Under the pieces are notes generated by a model that was not told the DNA's origin, did no database searches, and saw nothing but the letters and a program-made list of their open reading frames with translations. This document shows positions 54,111 through 63,568 of a stretch of 64,000 bases of DNA, piece by piece. This DNA is from Amycolatopsis taiwanensis DSM 45107 (GTDB taxonomy: Bacteria > Actinomycetota > Actinomycetes > Mycobacteriales > Pseudonocardiaceae), in assembly GCF_000519205.1 (NCBI RefSeq), contig NZ_KI912599.1, positions 120,934 to 184,933 of the forward strand, read 5' to 3'. The number at the start of each line of letters is the position of its first letter. Positions within the stretch are counted from its first letter, which is position 1. The position numbers and the translations under genes are program-made.

Positions 54111-56168
54111 GTGACTGCCTCTGCTGAGCCTCTGTACGGGGCCGACGACCTCACCCATCTCGAGGGACTCGAAGCGGTGCGGAAGCGGCCCGGCATGTAC
54201 ATCGGGTCGACCGACAGCCGCGGCATCAACCACCTGTTCACCGAGATCGTGGACAACTCGACCGACGAGGGTGTCGCCGGTTACGCCTCCCGGATCGTGG
54301 TCACCCTGCACGCGGACGGCAGCGTCCAGGTCGACGACGACGGCCGCGGCATCCCCACCGACAAGCACGCGAAGTCCGGCCTCTCCGGTGTCGAACTGGT
54401 GCTGACCAAGCTGCACGCGGGCGGCAAGTTCGGTGGCTCCGGGTACAAGACGTCCGGCGGGCTGCACGGCGTCGGTGCCTCGGCCGTGAACGCTCTGTCA
54501 CACCGCTTTGACGTGACGGTCCGGTACGGCGGCAAGGTGCACGAGATGTCCTTCGCGCACGGGGTTCCCGGGGTGTTCGACGGCCCGAGCGCGAAGGCGA
54601 AGTTCACCCCGCAGCCCGGCCTGCGCATCGCCGGGAAGATGAAGCGCGGCGAGCGGACCGGCACGTCGATCCGCTACTGGCACGACGCGCGTTACTTCGA
54701 GAAGACCGCGAAGCTCGACATCGAGGCCGTGCGCGCCAAGCTGCGAAACACCGCGTTCCTGGTGCCCGGGGTCACGTACGTGCTGCGCACGGCGAGTGAA
54801 GACACGATCGGCGAGGAGACCTTCCACTTCCCCAACGGCCTGCGGGACATGGTCGATTTCCTCGCGCCGGCCGGGGACAAGGCGGTGTCGGACACGCTGC
54901 TGATCACCGGCGAGGGCACGTACAAGGAGAACGCGGCCGACGCCAACGGCGTGATGAAGTCCAACGTGGAGCGTCGCGCCGAGATCGAGGTGGCGCTGCG
55001 CTGGGGAACCGGCTACGAGCGCACGGTCGAGTGCTTCACCAACACCATTCGCAACGTGCACGGCGGCACGCACCGCCGCGGCTTCGAACGCGGCGCGGTG
55101 AAAGCCTTGCAGGAGGCGATTTCCAAGACCCGCGGCCTGCTCAAGGCGAAGGAGGACCTGCCGGTTCTCGACGACGTGCTGGAGGGCATGACGGCGGTCA
55201 TCCACGTGCGCCTGCCGGAGCCGCAGTTCACCTCGCAGACCAAGGACGAGCTGTCCACCGCGGGCATCACGCGGGTCATCCAGGGCGTGGTCGAAAAGCG
55301 GCTCAAGGCGTGGACCGAGGATCGCAAGACCAAGTCCGAGGCCAAGGTGGTGCTGCAGAAGATCGTGGACGCGGGCCGTGTCCGCATCGCGCAGAAGCAC
55401 CAGAAGGACGCCGCCCGCCGCAAGACCGCGCTGGAGGGCGCGGCGATGCCGCCGAAGCTGGTCGACTGCCGCACCACCGGGATCTCCCGCAGCGAGCTGT
55501 TTCTCGTGGAAGGCGACAGCGCGCTCGGCAGCGCGAGAATGGCGCGGGTGTCGGAGTACCAGGCGCTGCTTCCCCTGCGCGGCAAGGTACTCAACGTGCA
55601 GAAGGCGAGCCTCGGCGACACGTTGAAGAACGCCGAGATCGCCTCGATCGTGCAGGTGCTCGGCGCAGGCAGCGGCCGCACGTTCGACCTGTCCACGATG
55701 CGCTACGGGCGGGTGATCATCATGGCCGACGCGGACGTGGACGGCTCCCACATCCGCACGCTGCTGATCACGTTGTTCGCCAAGTACATGCGCCCGGTGA
55801 TCGAGGACGGCCGGCTGTACGCGGCGATGCCGCCGCTGCACAAGATCCTGACCAAGGGCCGTAACCCGGAGACCCACTTCACCTTCACCCAGCGGGAGAT
55901 GGAGGCGAAGGTGGCCGAGCTGGAGCAGGCGGGCAAGCAGGTGGTCAAGCCGGTGCCGCGGTTCAAGGGCCTCGGCGAGATGGACGCCGAAGAGCTGTGG
56001 GAGACCACGATGAACCCGGCCACCCGCTCGGTCCGCCGGATCACGCTCGACGACGTGGAAGCCGCCGAGTCCGCGCTGGAACTGCTCATGGGGGAGAAGG
56101 TCGAGCCGCGGCGCAACTGGCTGGTCGCCTCCGCCGCGCGCGTCGACCAGGCCGCGATCGACATCTAA
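54111..56168 (+). CDS. Type IIA topoisomerase subunit B (GyrB/ParE)
   Basis: 685 residues. ATPase domain: EAVRKRPGMYIGSTD, VDDDGRGIPTD, GGKFGGSGYKTSGGLHGVGA; transducer and TOPRIM domains: LFLVEGDSALGSARMARVS, DADVDGSHIRTLLITLFAKY; C-terminus PRFKGLGEMDAEELWETTMN. The GyrB DNA-binding insert is absent, so it may be the ParE-like paralogue found in actinomycetes. GTG at 54111 with GGGAG upstream. The A subunit follows after 18 bases. Confidence 0.92.
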   Translation: MTASAEPLYGADDLTHLEGLEAVRKRPGMYIGSTDSRGINHLFTEIVDNSTDEGVAGYASRIVVTLHADGSVQVDDDGRGIPTDKHAKSGLSGVELVLTKLHAGGKFGGSGYKTSGGLHGVGASAVNALSHRFDVTVRYGGKVHEMSFAHGVPGVFDGPSAKAKFTPQPGLRIAGKMKRGERTGTSIRYWHDARYFEKTAKLDIEAVRAKLRNTAFLVPGVTYVLRTASEDTIGEETFHFPNGLRDMVDFLAPAGDKAVSDTLLITGEGTYKENAADANGVMKSNVERRAEIEVALRWGTGYERTVECFTNTIRNVHGGTHRRGFERGAVKALQEAISKTRGLLKAKEDLPVLDDVLEGMTAVIHVRLPEPQFTSQTKDELSTAGITRVIQGVVEKRLKAWTEDRKTKSEAKVVLQKIVDAGRVRIAQKHQKDAARRKTALEGAAMPPKLVDCRTTGISRSELFLVEGDSALGSARMARVSEYQALLPLRGKVLNVQKASLGDTLKNAEIASIVQVLGAGSGRTFDLSTMRYGRVIIMADADVDGSHIRTLLITLFAKYMRPVIEDGRLYAAMPPLHKILTKGRNPETHFTFTQREMEAKVAELEQAGKQVVKPVPRFKGLGEMDAEELWETTMNPATRSVRRITLDDVEAAESALELLMGEKVEPRRNWLVASAARVDQAAIDI

Positions 56169-56186
56169 ACGGGAGCGAACTTCAGC

Positions 56187-59100
56187 ATGGCACGCCGCAA
56201 GACGCCGACCACCCGGGTCGACCCGAGCGCCTTCGACCGGGCAGGCGCGCAGGTTTTCGAAAACCCGGTGAAGACCGAGATCGAGGATTCCTACCTCGAG
56301 TACGCCTATTCGGTCATCCATTCCCGCGCGCTGCCCGACGCGCGCGACGGCCTCAAGCCGGTGCACCGCCGGATCCTGTTTTCGATGAACGAAAACGGCT
56401 ACCGGCCCGCCCACGCGTACGTGAAGTCGTCGCGTGTGGTCGGTGACGTGATGGGCCGTTACCACCCGCACGGCGACACCGCGATCTACGACGCGATGGT
56501 CCGCCTGGCGCAGGACTTCTCGATGAACGCGCCGCTCATCGACGGGCACGGCAACTTCGGGAGCCCGGACGATGGCCCGGCGGCGAGCCGCTACTGCGTA
56601 GTGGGGGATACCCGTATCCGCCTGGCTGACGGATCGAGCCCGCGCATCGCCGACGTGGTGAACTTGCCACCGGACAGTGAAGCCGATGCGGACTTCGAGG
56701 TCCTGGACAAGGACGGGAAGACCGTCCGGGTCACGAAGGTGTTCAACTCGGGTGTCCACCCCACCATCAGGATGACCACGAAGTCGGGGTTCTCGCTGCG
56801 GGGCAGCGAGAACCATCTCGTGCTCTGCCTTGAAGCCCCGATGGGGGTGCCGCTGTTCCAGTGGCGGCGACTCGACGAAATTGAGCCGGGCACCACCGTG
56901 TGCGTCGCGCGCAACGCCTGGATGCAGGTCGTTCCCACGGCGCGTGAGTACATGCTGGGTGTGTTGGCTGGAGCGTGGGTTTCGGAGGGCTGGGCGAGCG
57001 AGACGCGAGCGGGCTTCAACAACACCGACGAGCATTTCTTCGGTGAGGTCCTGCACGCCTACGACCAAGTGGTGGGTGGTCCCCGGTATGTGTCCGATCG
57101 GCACACCCGGCGCGACCGCAAGCTCGTTCGAGAGCTGGACGTGCAGGAGTACGCCGGCGGGATGGCGGCTTTCCGGGCCAGCCCCCTGGCGGAGTTGATC
57201 GGTCATCAGGCGAGGGACAAGTTCGTGCCCGAGTTCGTCTGGAACTCGGGCTGGGGTACGAAGCGGGCGTTCCTGATGGCCCTTTTCGAGGGCGACGGCG
57301 GCCCCCGGGTCGCGACAGACGGGTTCACGATCCAGTACAGCAGCTACAGCGAACGTCTGACCACCGAGGTCCAGGAGATGCTCGCCGAGTTCGGGGTGAT
57401 CGCAAGGCACTGCCGGTACACCCGGGGCAGTGGCGCGGTCGAACATCGCCTCGTCATCTCGGGATTGCGGAACGTCCGGGCCTTCGTCGAGCGTGTCGGG
57501 TTTCTCAAGACGAAGCAGGCGAAGGTGGGGCAGCTACTGCGGCGGGCGGTCCTGCGACCGCATCGCCTCAGCCAGGACAAGGCCCCCTTCGTGGCCGACT
57601 ACGTTCGCGGTGCACTCGACTTCGACCGGCGTGGCAGCGGTCGGAAGTGGCTGGTCCAGCACAACTTCGACCGAATCGAACGTTGGGAGACCGAACGGCT
57701 TCGCATTATCGACCGCATCAAGGACACCGAGGTCCTGGCGACGATCTTGCCGATCATGGACTCCGGATACCGGTTCGAGGAGGTCACCCACGTCGCTGCT
57801 GAGGCGCCCGCGGAGGTCTACTCGGTCCGGGTGGAATCCGACGACCACTCGTTCCTCGCCGGTGGCTTCGTCAACCACAACACCGAAGCGCGGATGTCGC
57901 CTGAGGCGATGCTGCTGGTCGGCGAGCTCGGCGAGGAGACCGTGGACTTCCGGCCCAACTACGACGGGTCGCTGTCCGAGCCGTCGGTGCTGCCGGCCGC
58001 GTATCCGAACCTGCTGGTCAACGGCACGTCCGGGATTGCGGTCGGCATGGCCACCAACATGATCCCGCACAACATGGGCGAGGTCATCGGCGCGGCCCGC
58101 TGGCTGATCAACCACCCGAACGCCTCGCTGGACAAGCTCATGGAGTTCGTGCCCGGCCCCGACCTGCCCACCGGCGGGCTGCTGCTCGGCCTGGACGAGG
58201 TGCGCAAGGCGTACGAGACCGGGCGCGGGGTGGTCCGCATGCGCGCGAAGGTCGAGATCGGTCCGCTGGAGGGCAGCCGCGGCCGGCAGGGCATCACGGT
58301 CACCGAGCTGCCGTATGGCGTGGGCCCGGAAAAGGTGATCGAGAAGATCACCGACGAGGTGAACAAGTCGAAGCGGCTCACCGGCATCGCCGACGTCAAG
58401 GACCTCACCGACCGCGAGAACGGCACCCGCCTGGTGATCGAGTGCAAGGTCGGGGTGAACCCGCAGCCGCTGCTCGCCGACCTGTACCGGCTGACGCCGC
58501 TGGAGCAGTCCTTCGGCATCAACAACCTGGTACTGGTCGACGGCCAGCCGCAGACGCTCGGGCTCAAGTCGCTGCTGGAGGTCTTCCTCGCGCACCGCTA
58601 CGACGTGGTCACCCGACGGACGCGGTACCGGCGGCGTAAGCGCGAGGAGCGGCTGCACCTGGTCGAGGGTCTGCTGATCGCACTGCTGGACATCGACAAG
58701 GTGATCCGGCTGATCCGCAACAGCGAGAACGCGCAGGAGGCCAAGGCAGGCCTGATGAAGCGGTTCAAGCTGTCGGAGATCCAGGCAACCTACATTTTGG
58801 ACACTCCGCTACGCAGGCTGACCAAGTACGACAAGCTCGAACTGGAGGAGGAGCAGGACCGGCTGCGCGAGGAGATCGCCGAGCTGACCCGGATCCTCGA
58901 TGACGAGTCGGTCCTCAAGCGCGTGGTGTCCAACGAGCTGGCCAAGATCGCCAAGGAGTTCCGCACCGAGCGGCGGACGGCGCTGATCGACGGCGACCTC
59001 AAGGAGGTGCTGGAGGCGTCGAAGCCGGCCGGGCCGCGGGAGGTCGCCGACGACCCGTGCCAGGTCATCCTGTCGGCGACCGGGCTGGTGGCCAGGACGG

Positions 59101-59960
59101 CGGCCGAGTCGGAGGAAGCGCCCGAGGGACGGCGCCGCAACGGCCGGGCCAAGCACGACGCGGTCGCCGCCGTCGTGCATTCCACGGCACGCGGCCAGGT
59201 TCTGCTCGTGAGCAGCCGGGGCCGAGCGTTCAAGACCGACGTGCTTCCATTGCCGGTGCTGCCCGAGCAGGCGGGGACGGTGTCTCTGCGCGGTGGGATG
59301 GCGGCCCGGGAGCTGGTGCCGCTGGAGAAGGGCGAGCGGATCGTCGGGCTCGCGCCGCTGGGCGAGCAGGCGGCCGGCGCACCCGGGCTGGCGCTGGGTA
59401 CGCGGCACGGTGTGGTCAAGGTCTGCGCGCCGGAATGGCCGGTGCGGGCGGACGAGTTCGAGGTCATCACGCTCAAGGCCGGTGACGAGGTGGTCGGTGC
59501 GAGTTGGCTGACCGACGGGCGCGAAACGCTGGCGTTCATCGCCTCGGATGCTTCTCTGCTGCGGATTTCGGTGTCGCTGGTGCGTCCGCAGGGGCTCAAG
59601 AGCGGCGGCATGACCGGCATCAAGCTGGTGGACGGGGCGGAAAGCGTGTTCTTCGGCGCGGTGCGCACCGACGACGTGGAGCACGGTGAGCCGATGGTGG
59701 TCACCGCGACCGGATCGAGCGTGAAGATGACGCCGTTCTCGGAGTATCCGGCCAAGGGTCGCGCGACCGGCGGGGTGCGGGCGCACCGGTTCCTCAAGGG
59801 CGAGACGCGGCTGACCGTGGGCTGGATCGGGCAACGCCCGGCCGGCGCGGCGAAGAACGGCGATCCAGTGGAACTGCCCAAGGCGAACCCGCGTCGTGAC
59901 GGTTCCGGCGCGGCACATCCGGGGCCGGACGTCGTGGGCCACCTGATCGAACGGGAGTAG
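56187..59960 (+). CDS. Type IIA topoisomerase subunit A (GyrA/ParC-like) interrupted by an intein
   Basis: Precursor of 1257 residues. The N-extein ends at the catalytic tyrosine (PAASRY, Tyr136); the C-extein resumes TEARMSPEAMLLVGELGEET. Excision of the 429-residue intein gives a mature subunit of about 828 residues with the GyrA/ParC core, coiled coil and a beta-propeller-like C-terminal domain. It cuts and rejoins DNA together with the B subunit. The operon lies away from dnaA as far as seen, and the pairing with a ParE-like B subunit favours topoisomerase IV; genome-wide comparison would settle it. Splicing is required for function because the insertion breaks the active site. Confidence 0.93.
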   Translation: MARRKTPTTRVDPSAFDRAGAQVFENPVKTEIEDSYLEYAYSVIHSRALPDARDGLKPVHRRILFSMNENGYRPAHAYVKSSRVVGDVMGRYHPHGDTAIYDAMVRLAQDFSMNAPLIDGHGNFGSPDDGPAASRYCVVGDTRIRLADGSSPRIADVVNLPPDSEADADFEVLDKDGKTVRVTKVFNSGVHPTIRMTTKSGFSLRGSENHLVLCLEAPMGVPLFQWRRLDEIEPGTTVCVARNAWMQVVPTAREYMLGVLAGAWVSEGWASETRAGFNNTDEHFFGEVLHAYDQVVGGPRYVSDRHTRRDRKLVRELDVQEYAGGMAAFRASPLAELIGHQARDKFVPEFVWNSGWGTKRAFLMALFEGDGGPRVATDGFTIQYSSYSERLTTEVQEMLAEFGVIARHCRYTRGSGAVEHRLVISGLRNVRAFVERVGFLKTKQAKVGQLLRRAVLRPHRLSQDKAPFVADYVRGALDFDRRGSGRKWLVQHNFDRIERWETERLRIIDRIKDTEVLATILPIMDSGYRFEEVTHVAAEAPAEVYSVRVESDDHSFLAGGFVNHNTEARMSPEAMLLVGELGEETVDFRPNYDGSLSEPSVLPAAYPNLLVNGTSGIAVGMATNMIPHNMGEVIGAARWLINHPNASLDKLMEFVPGPDLPTGGLLLGLDEVRKAYETGRGVVRMRAKVEIGPLEGSRGRQGITVTELPYGVGPEKVIEKITDEVNKSKRLTGIADVKDLTDRENGTRLVIECKVGVNPQPLLADLYRLTPLEQSFGINNLVLVDGQPQTLGLKSLLEVFLAHRYDVVTRRTRYRRRKREERLHLVEGLLIALLDIDKVIRLIRNSENAQEAKAGLMKRFKLSEIQATYILDTPLRRLTKYDKLELEEEQDRLREEIAELTRILDDESVLKRVVSNELAKIAKEFRTERRTALIDGDLKEVLEASKPAGPREVADDPCQVILSATGLVARTAAESEEAPEGRRRNGRAKHDAVAAVVHSTARGQVLLVSSRGRAFKTDVLPLPVLPEQAGTVSLRGGMAARELVPLEKGERIVGLAPLGEQAAGAPGLALGTRHGVVKVCAPEWPVRADEFEVITLKAGDEVVGASWLTDGRETLAFIASDASLLRISVSLVRPQGLKSGGMTGIKLVDGAESVFFGAVRTDDVEHGEPMVVTATGSSVKMTPFSEYPAKGRATGGVRAHRFLKGETRLTVGWIGQRPAGAAKNGDPVELPKANPRRDGSGAAHPGPDVVGHLIERE
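56595..57881 (+). other. GyrA-type intein with DOD (LAGLIDADG) homing endonuclease
   Basis: 429 in-frame codons inserted after Tyr136. Block A starts CVVGDTRIRLADG (Cys1), block B is RGSENHLVLCL, and the C-terminus is SVRVESDDHSFLAGGFVNHN with +1 Thr, so splicing residues Cys1, His428, Asn429 and Thr+1 are complete. Two LAGLIDADG-like motifs, LGVLAGAWVSEGW and LMALFEGDGG, keep their acidic residue. The first half matches the mycobacterial GyrA intein class in sequence (VPLFQWRRLDEIEPG) and in the insertion site. Confidence 0.93.
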
Positions 59961-59987
59961 GCCGCTCCCTCGGTTCTGGAGGGTGAG

Positions 59988-60013
59988 TCGCGGGGCACGA
60001 CGTGGCCCCGCGA
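59988..60013 (+). terminator. Hairpin after the topoisomerase operon
   Basis: TCGCGGGGC / GCCCCGCGA perfect 9-bp stem with an 8-base loop, 27 bases past the stop. Probably a terminator without a U-tract. The same sequence recurs near 63565 with three changes. Confidence 0.65.
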
Positions 60014-60109
60014 TCACTCTCTGCCGCCGTGACGTCGTGGTTCTTGACGGCATCAAGTTCGGTGATACAGGCTTACCGCCAGCCATAATCCGACGGTCTG
60101 GGGGCAGAC

Positions 60110-61009
60110 GTGGATTCGATCAAGACCGAGTTCGTGGTGCTGGACGAGCGGTTCTCACGCTGCAACGGCGACAACTGGATGCAGCGGCTGCACACCGGGT
60201 GCCGGTGGACCGAAGGGCCGGTCTATTTCCCGGCCGGCCGGTACCTCGTGTTCAGCGACATCCCGAACGACCGGACCCTGCGCTGGGACGAGACGACCGG
60301 TCAGGTCGGTGTGTTCGGCCAGCCTTCGGGCTACGCCAACGGCCACACCCGGGACCGGGCCGGCCGGCTGGTCAGCTGCGAGCAGGGCAGGCGCCGGGTA
60401 ACCCGCGTCGAGCCGGACGGCACCGTGACCGTGCTCGCCGAGCGCTATCGCGGTCGCCGGTTCAACAGCCCCAACGACGTCGTCGAACGGTCCGACGGAT
60501 CGATCTGGTTCACCGACCCGAGCTACGGCATCGATAGCGACTACGAGGGATATCGCGCGGAAAGCGAGATCGGCGCCTGCCACGTTTACCGTGTCGACCC
60601 AGCGAACGGGGAGGTCCGGCTCGTCGCCGACGACTTCGAACGGCCCAACGGCCTGGCCTTCTCGGTTGACGAGAGCCGACTCTACATTGTGGACACTCGT
60701 CAGAAGCCCAGCCATATCAGGGTGTTCGACGTGACCGACGATGGCGCGCTCACCGGCGGCGAAATCTTCGGCACCTGCGACAACGGTGTGTTCGACGGGA
60801 TCAGGGTGGACACGGCCGGACGGGTCTGGGCGGCCGCCCACGACGGCCTGCACTGTTTCGCCCCCGACGGCACGCGCATCGGCAAGCTGCTGGTGCCCGA
60901 GATCTGCTCGAACCTGACTTTCGGTGGACCGCGCCGCAATGAACTGTTCATCACTGCCTCGAGTTCGGTCTACACCCTGCGTGTCAACTTCAACGGAGTT
61001 CAAGGTTGA
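60110..61009 (+). CDS. SMP-30/gluconolactonase-family protein
   Basis: 299-residue six-bladed beta-propeller. Metal ligands: Glu in RWTEGPVYFPAGR, Asn in RFNSPNDVVERSDGS, Asn in ERPNGLAFSVDESRL and Asp in VFDGIRVDTAGRVW. It opens sugar lactones to aldonic acids. GTG at 60110. Facing the MFS transporter and with an IlvD/Edd-type sugar-acid dehydratase nearby, it probably works in an oxidative sugar pathway. Confidence 0.88.
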   Translation: MDSIKTEFVVLDERFSRCNGDNWMQRLHTGCRWTEGPVYFPAGRYLVFSDIPNDRTLRWDETTGQVGVFGQPSGYANGHTRDRAGRLVSCEQGRRRVTRVEPDGTVTVLAERYRGRRFNSPNDVVERSDGSIWFTDPSYGIDSDYEGYRAESEIGACHVYRVDPANGEVRLVADDFERPNGLAFSVDESRLYIVDTRQKPSHIRVFDVTDDGALTGGEIFGTCDNGVFDGIRVDTAGRVWAAAHDGLHCFAPDGTRIGKLLVPEICSNLTFGGPRRNELFITASSSVYTLRVNFNGVQG

Positions 61010-61052
61010 GCCTCGGGGTCTGGCTTTCATGCCGTGACGAAGGGGGCGGGGT

Positions 61053-62513
61053 TCAGTGCCGTGTGCGCAGCGCGCGGGCGACCAGGCCGGTGAGCACGGC
61101 CAGTGCCAGCACGATGCCGCCGGTGATGGCGGTGGCGTGGACGTAGTCCGCGAAGGCCACGGTGGTGTTCGCCTCGTCCGGGGTGGAGCCGAGGACACCG
61201 GCGAAGATGCCACCGATCACCGCGACGCCGAGTGCGTTCGCGACCTGGGTCCCGGTGAGTAGCACGCCGCTGGCCGCTCCGCTGTCGGCCGGGGCGACGT
61301 CGGCGAGCACCGTGGTGATCAGCGGTGCGGCGACCAGACCCTCCCCGATTCCGGACACCACCAGGGCGGGCAGCAGTGCCAGTGCCTGGACCTGCTGCGG
61401 TGCCACCGCGACGACCGCGACGAAGGCGGCCAGGCTGAGACTCATCAAGGTGGCTCCGGCGACCATCACGCGTGCTCCGTAGCGGGCCGCGAGTTTCTTG
61501 CCGGCCAGGCTGGCCACCGCGAATCCGAGCCCCAGCGGAGCGAACACCGCGCCGCTGCCCAACGCGCTGAAGTGCAGCCCCGCCTGCAGGTGGTAGGCGA
61601 GCAGCAGGAACAAGCCCGCGTTTCCGGAGTAGAACACCAGCACCAGGAACAGACCCCGGGCGAACCGGGCCTGCGCCAGCAACCGCGGCGGCACCAGCGG
61701 TGCGCCCCCGGTGTTTTGCAGCCGGCGCTGAATGACCGCGAAGCCGGCGAGCACCAACACGCCTGCCGCGAGCGCGGCCCAGGTCCAGACCGGCCACCCC
61801 GCCGCGGGGCCGATGGCCAGCGGCAGCAGCAGACCGACCAGACCGAGTCCGAGCAGCGATGCTCCGGCCAGGTCGAGCCTGGTGCTCCCGCCTCGGCTTT
61901 CGGTCACCGTGGCTCGGGCGGAGACGATCGCGGCCACACCGATGGGAACGTTGATCAGGAAAAGGCTTCGCCAGCCCAGCCCGGCCGGGTTCGCGGCCAG
62001 CAGTGCGCCACCGACGAGCTGCCCGGAGATGGAGGCCAGGCCGATGGTGGCGCCGTAGATCCCGATGGCGCCGGCCCGGGCGGGGCCGGTGAAGGTGACC
62101 TGGATGATCGACAGCACCTGCGGAAGCATCACGGCGGCGGCGAGGCCCTGGAGCACCCTGGCCGCGATCAACATCCCGGCAGTGGGGGCGATGGCGCACA
62201 ACACTGACATGCCGATGAAGGTCAGCACCCCGATGACGAACGACCGCTTACGGCCGATCAGGTCACCCACCCTGCCGCCGGTGACCAGCCCGACCGCGTA
62301 GGCCACGGTGTAGCCGGCGATGACGAACTGGATCTCACCGAAGGAGGCGCGCAGGTCCGCTTGGATCGACGGGGTCGCGACGGTGACGATGCTGCCGTCG
62401 AGCAGCCCCATGAAGGTGGCCATGAGGACCGAAGCGAGCGCCAGCCGCTGGCGCGTCGTCGAGATGGCCTCGGTGGCGGCCGGTGCCGCGACCGGGGCTG
62501 TCGTGCTGGTCAT
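61053..62513 (-). CDS. MFS drug/solute transporter, DHA2 (EmrB/QacA) type
   Basis: 486 residues, 14 predicted helices. Motif A is GGRVGDLIGRKRSFVIGVLT; motif C region SISGQLVGGALLAAN. The ATG at 62513 follows CTGGAGAACAGC; longer starts lack a ribosome site. EmrB-like exporters remove drugs or metabolites by proton antiport. Divergent LysR likely regulates it. Confidence 0.9.
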   Translation of the reverse strand: MTSTTAPVAAPAATEAISTTRQRLALASVLMATFMGLLDGSIVTVATPSIQADLRASFGEIQFVIAGYTVAYAVGLVTGGRVGDLIGRKRSFVIGVLTFIGMSVLCAIAPTAGMLIAARVLQGLAAAVMLPQVLSIIQVTFTGPARAGAIGIYGATIGLASISGQLVGGALLAANPAGLGWRSLFLINVPIGVAAIVSARATVTESRGGSTRLDLAGASLLGLGLVGLLLPLAIGPAAGWPVWTWAALAAGVLVLAGFAVIQRRLQNTGGAPLVPPRLLAQARFARGLFLVLVFYSGNAGLFLLLAYHLQAGLHFSALGSGAVFAPLGLGFAVASLAGKKLAARYGARVMVAGATLMSLSLAAFVAVVAVAPQQVQALALLPALVVSGIGEGLVAAPLITTVLADVAPADSGAASGVLLTGTQVANALGVAVIGGIFAGVLGSTPDEANTTVAFADYVHATAITGGIVLALAVLTGLVARALRTRH

Positions 62514-62587
62514 GCTGTTCTCCAGTTCAGATCTTGAGGACACCGTGAGTAAATCGCTGGTTCGGGCCGGGCGTCCAAGTCCGGGTT

Positions 62588-62603
62588 CTTCTCCTGTGAG
62601 AAG
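62588..62603. promoter_or_regulatory. Candidate LysR-type operator
   Basis: CTTCTC-CTGT-GAGAAG inverted repeat in the 116-base gap between the divergent MFS and LysR genes; a second short inverted repeat GGAGT-TATC-ACTCC lies just downstream at 62606-62619. Such dyads fit LysR regulation. Confidence 0.5.
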
Positions 62604-62629
62604 CTGGAGTTATCACTCCGGAGGTGGGG

Positions 62630-63568
62630 ATGGAGCTTCGTCAACTGCGCTATTTCGTCACGGTGGCCGAGGAACTGCACTACGGGCGGGCAGCGCGTCG
62701 ACTGCACATCGCTCAGCCGGGGCTGAGCCAGCAGATCAAGATCTTCGAGCGGCAACTCGGCGTGCCACTGTTCCACCGCAATCGGCGCGGCGTGTCGCTC
62801 ACCGACGCCGGACAGGTGCTGCTGCCGGAGGCCAAGGACCTGCTTGCCCGAGCCGACGCGATCACGTCACTGGTTCGCAGGCACGGCAGCGGCCGGCAAG
62901 GTGAGCTGCTGGTCAGCCTGACCCGATCGGCGCCGAACGGCATCGTGACCGAATTGCTGGACGCCTTCCGTGCAGACCATCCGCTGGTGGAGCTGAAGGT
63001 GACCAGCGGTTTCACCGGCCTGCACGAACAACAGCTGCGGGACCGTGTGATCGACGTGGCCTTCGTCCGCCCGCCGGTAGACGAAGGCGCGGACCTGGGC
63101 TGCCTGCACCTCGCGGAGGAACCGATGGTGCTGGCCGTGCCCAGCGGGCACGTTCTGGCCCGCAGGCGGCGGGTCCGCACCGCGGACGTCGCCGGTCAGC
63201 CGCTGGTGTGGTGGCCACGCGAGCACGGTCCGGGAATGTGGGATCGCATGCTCGACGAGGTGTTCGGTGTGGGCGTGCGTCCCCCGGCCGCCCGGTGGGA
63301 GCCGGAGGAGGAGCGAATGCTGCACGCGGTGCAGGCCGGGCACGGCGTCACCATGATCACCCAAGGGCGGGCGGAGAGCCTGCGCCGACGCGGTGTGGTG
63401 TTCAAGCGGTTCGTTGACCCGCAGCCCACCGTGCCGATCGGCATCGCTTGGCACCTCGGCAACACCAACCCGGCGCTGGCTCGCTTCCTCGACTGCGCCC
63501 GGGCCGCCTCCCTCGACGCCATGCCGGCGGCGCAGGCCGATCAGGACGGCAGCGCCCGCTCAGTGTGA
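62630..63568 (+). CDS. LysR-family transcriptional regulator
   Basis: 312 residues. N-terminal winged helix-turn-helix: MELRQLRYFVTVAEELHYGR, AARRLHIAQPGLSQQIKIFE, RQLGVPLFHRNRRGVSLTDA. C-terminal effector domain of the two-lobed kind (LHEQQLRDRVIDVAFVRPPV). ATG at 62630 with GGAGG 5 bases upstream. Controls the divergent MFS gene and itself; the sugar-acid dehydratase (convergent, 9-base overlap) may also be a target. Confidence 0.92.
   Translation: MELRQLRYFVTVAEELHYGRAARRLHIAQPGLSQQIKIFERQLGVPLFHRNRRGVSLTDAGQVLLPEAKDLLARADAITSLVRRHGSGRQGELLVSLTRSAPNGIVTELLDAFRADHPLVELKVTSGFTGLHEQQLRDRVIDVAFVRPPVDEGADLGCLHLAEEPMVLAVPSGHVLARRRRVRTADVAGQPLVWWPREHGPGMWDRMLDEVFGVGVRPPAARWEPEEERMLHAVQAGHGVTMITQGRAESLRRRGVVFKRFVDPQPTVPIGIAWHLGNTNPALARFLDCARAASLDAMPAAQADQDGSARSV

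Noticed and set aside
54498-57446. 982-codon open frame on the minus strand opposite the topoisomerase genes
   Set aside because: Antisense shadow frame in high-GC coding DNA; the plus strand encodes clear topoisomerase motifs.
59983-60013. Coding remnant of a dehydratase on the minus strand
   Set aside because: Only about ten codons resemble RGHAVPRDSH and a stop lies just before them; kept as a direct-repeat observation and a terminator candidate.
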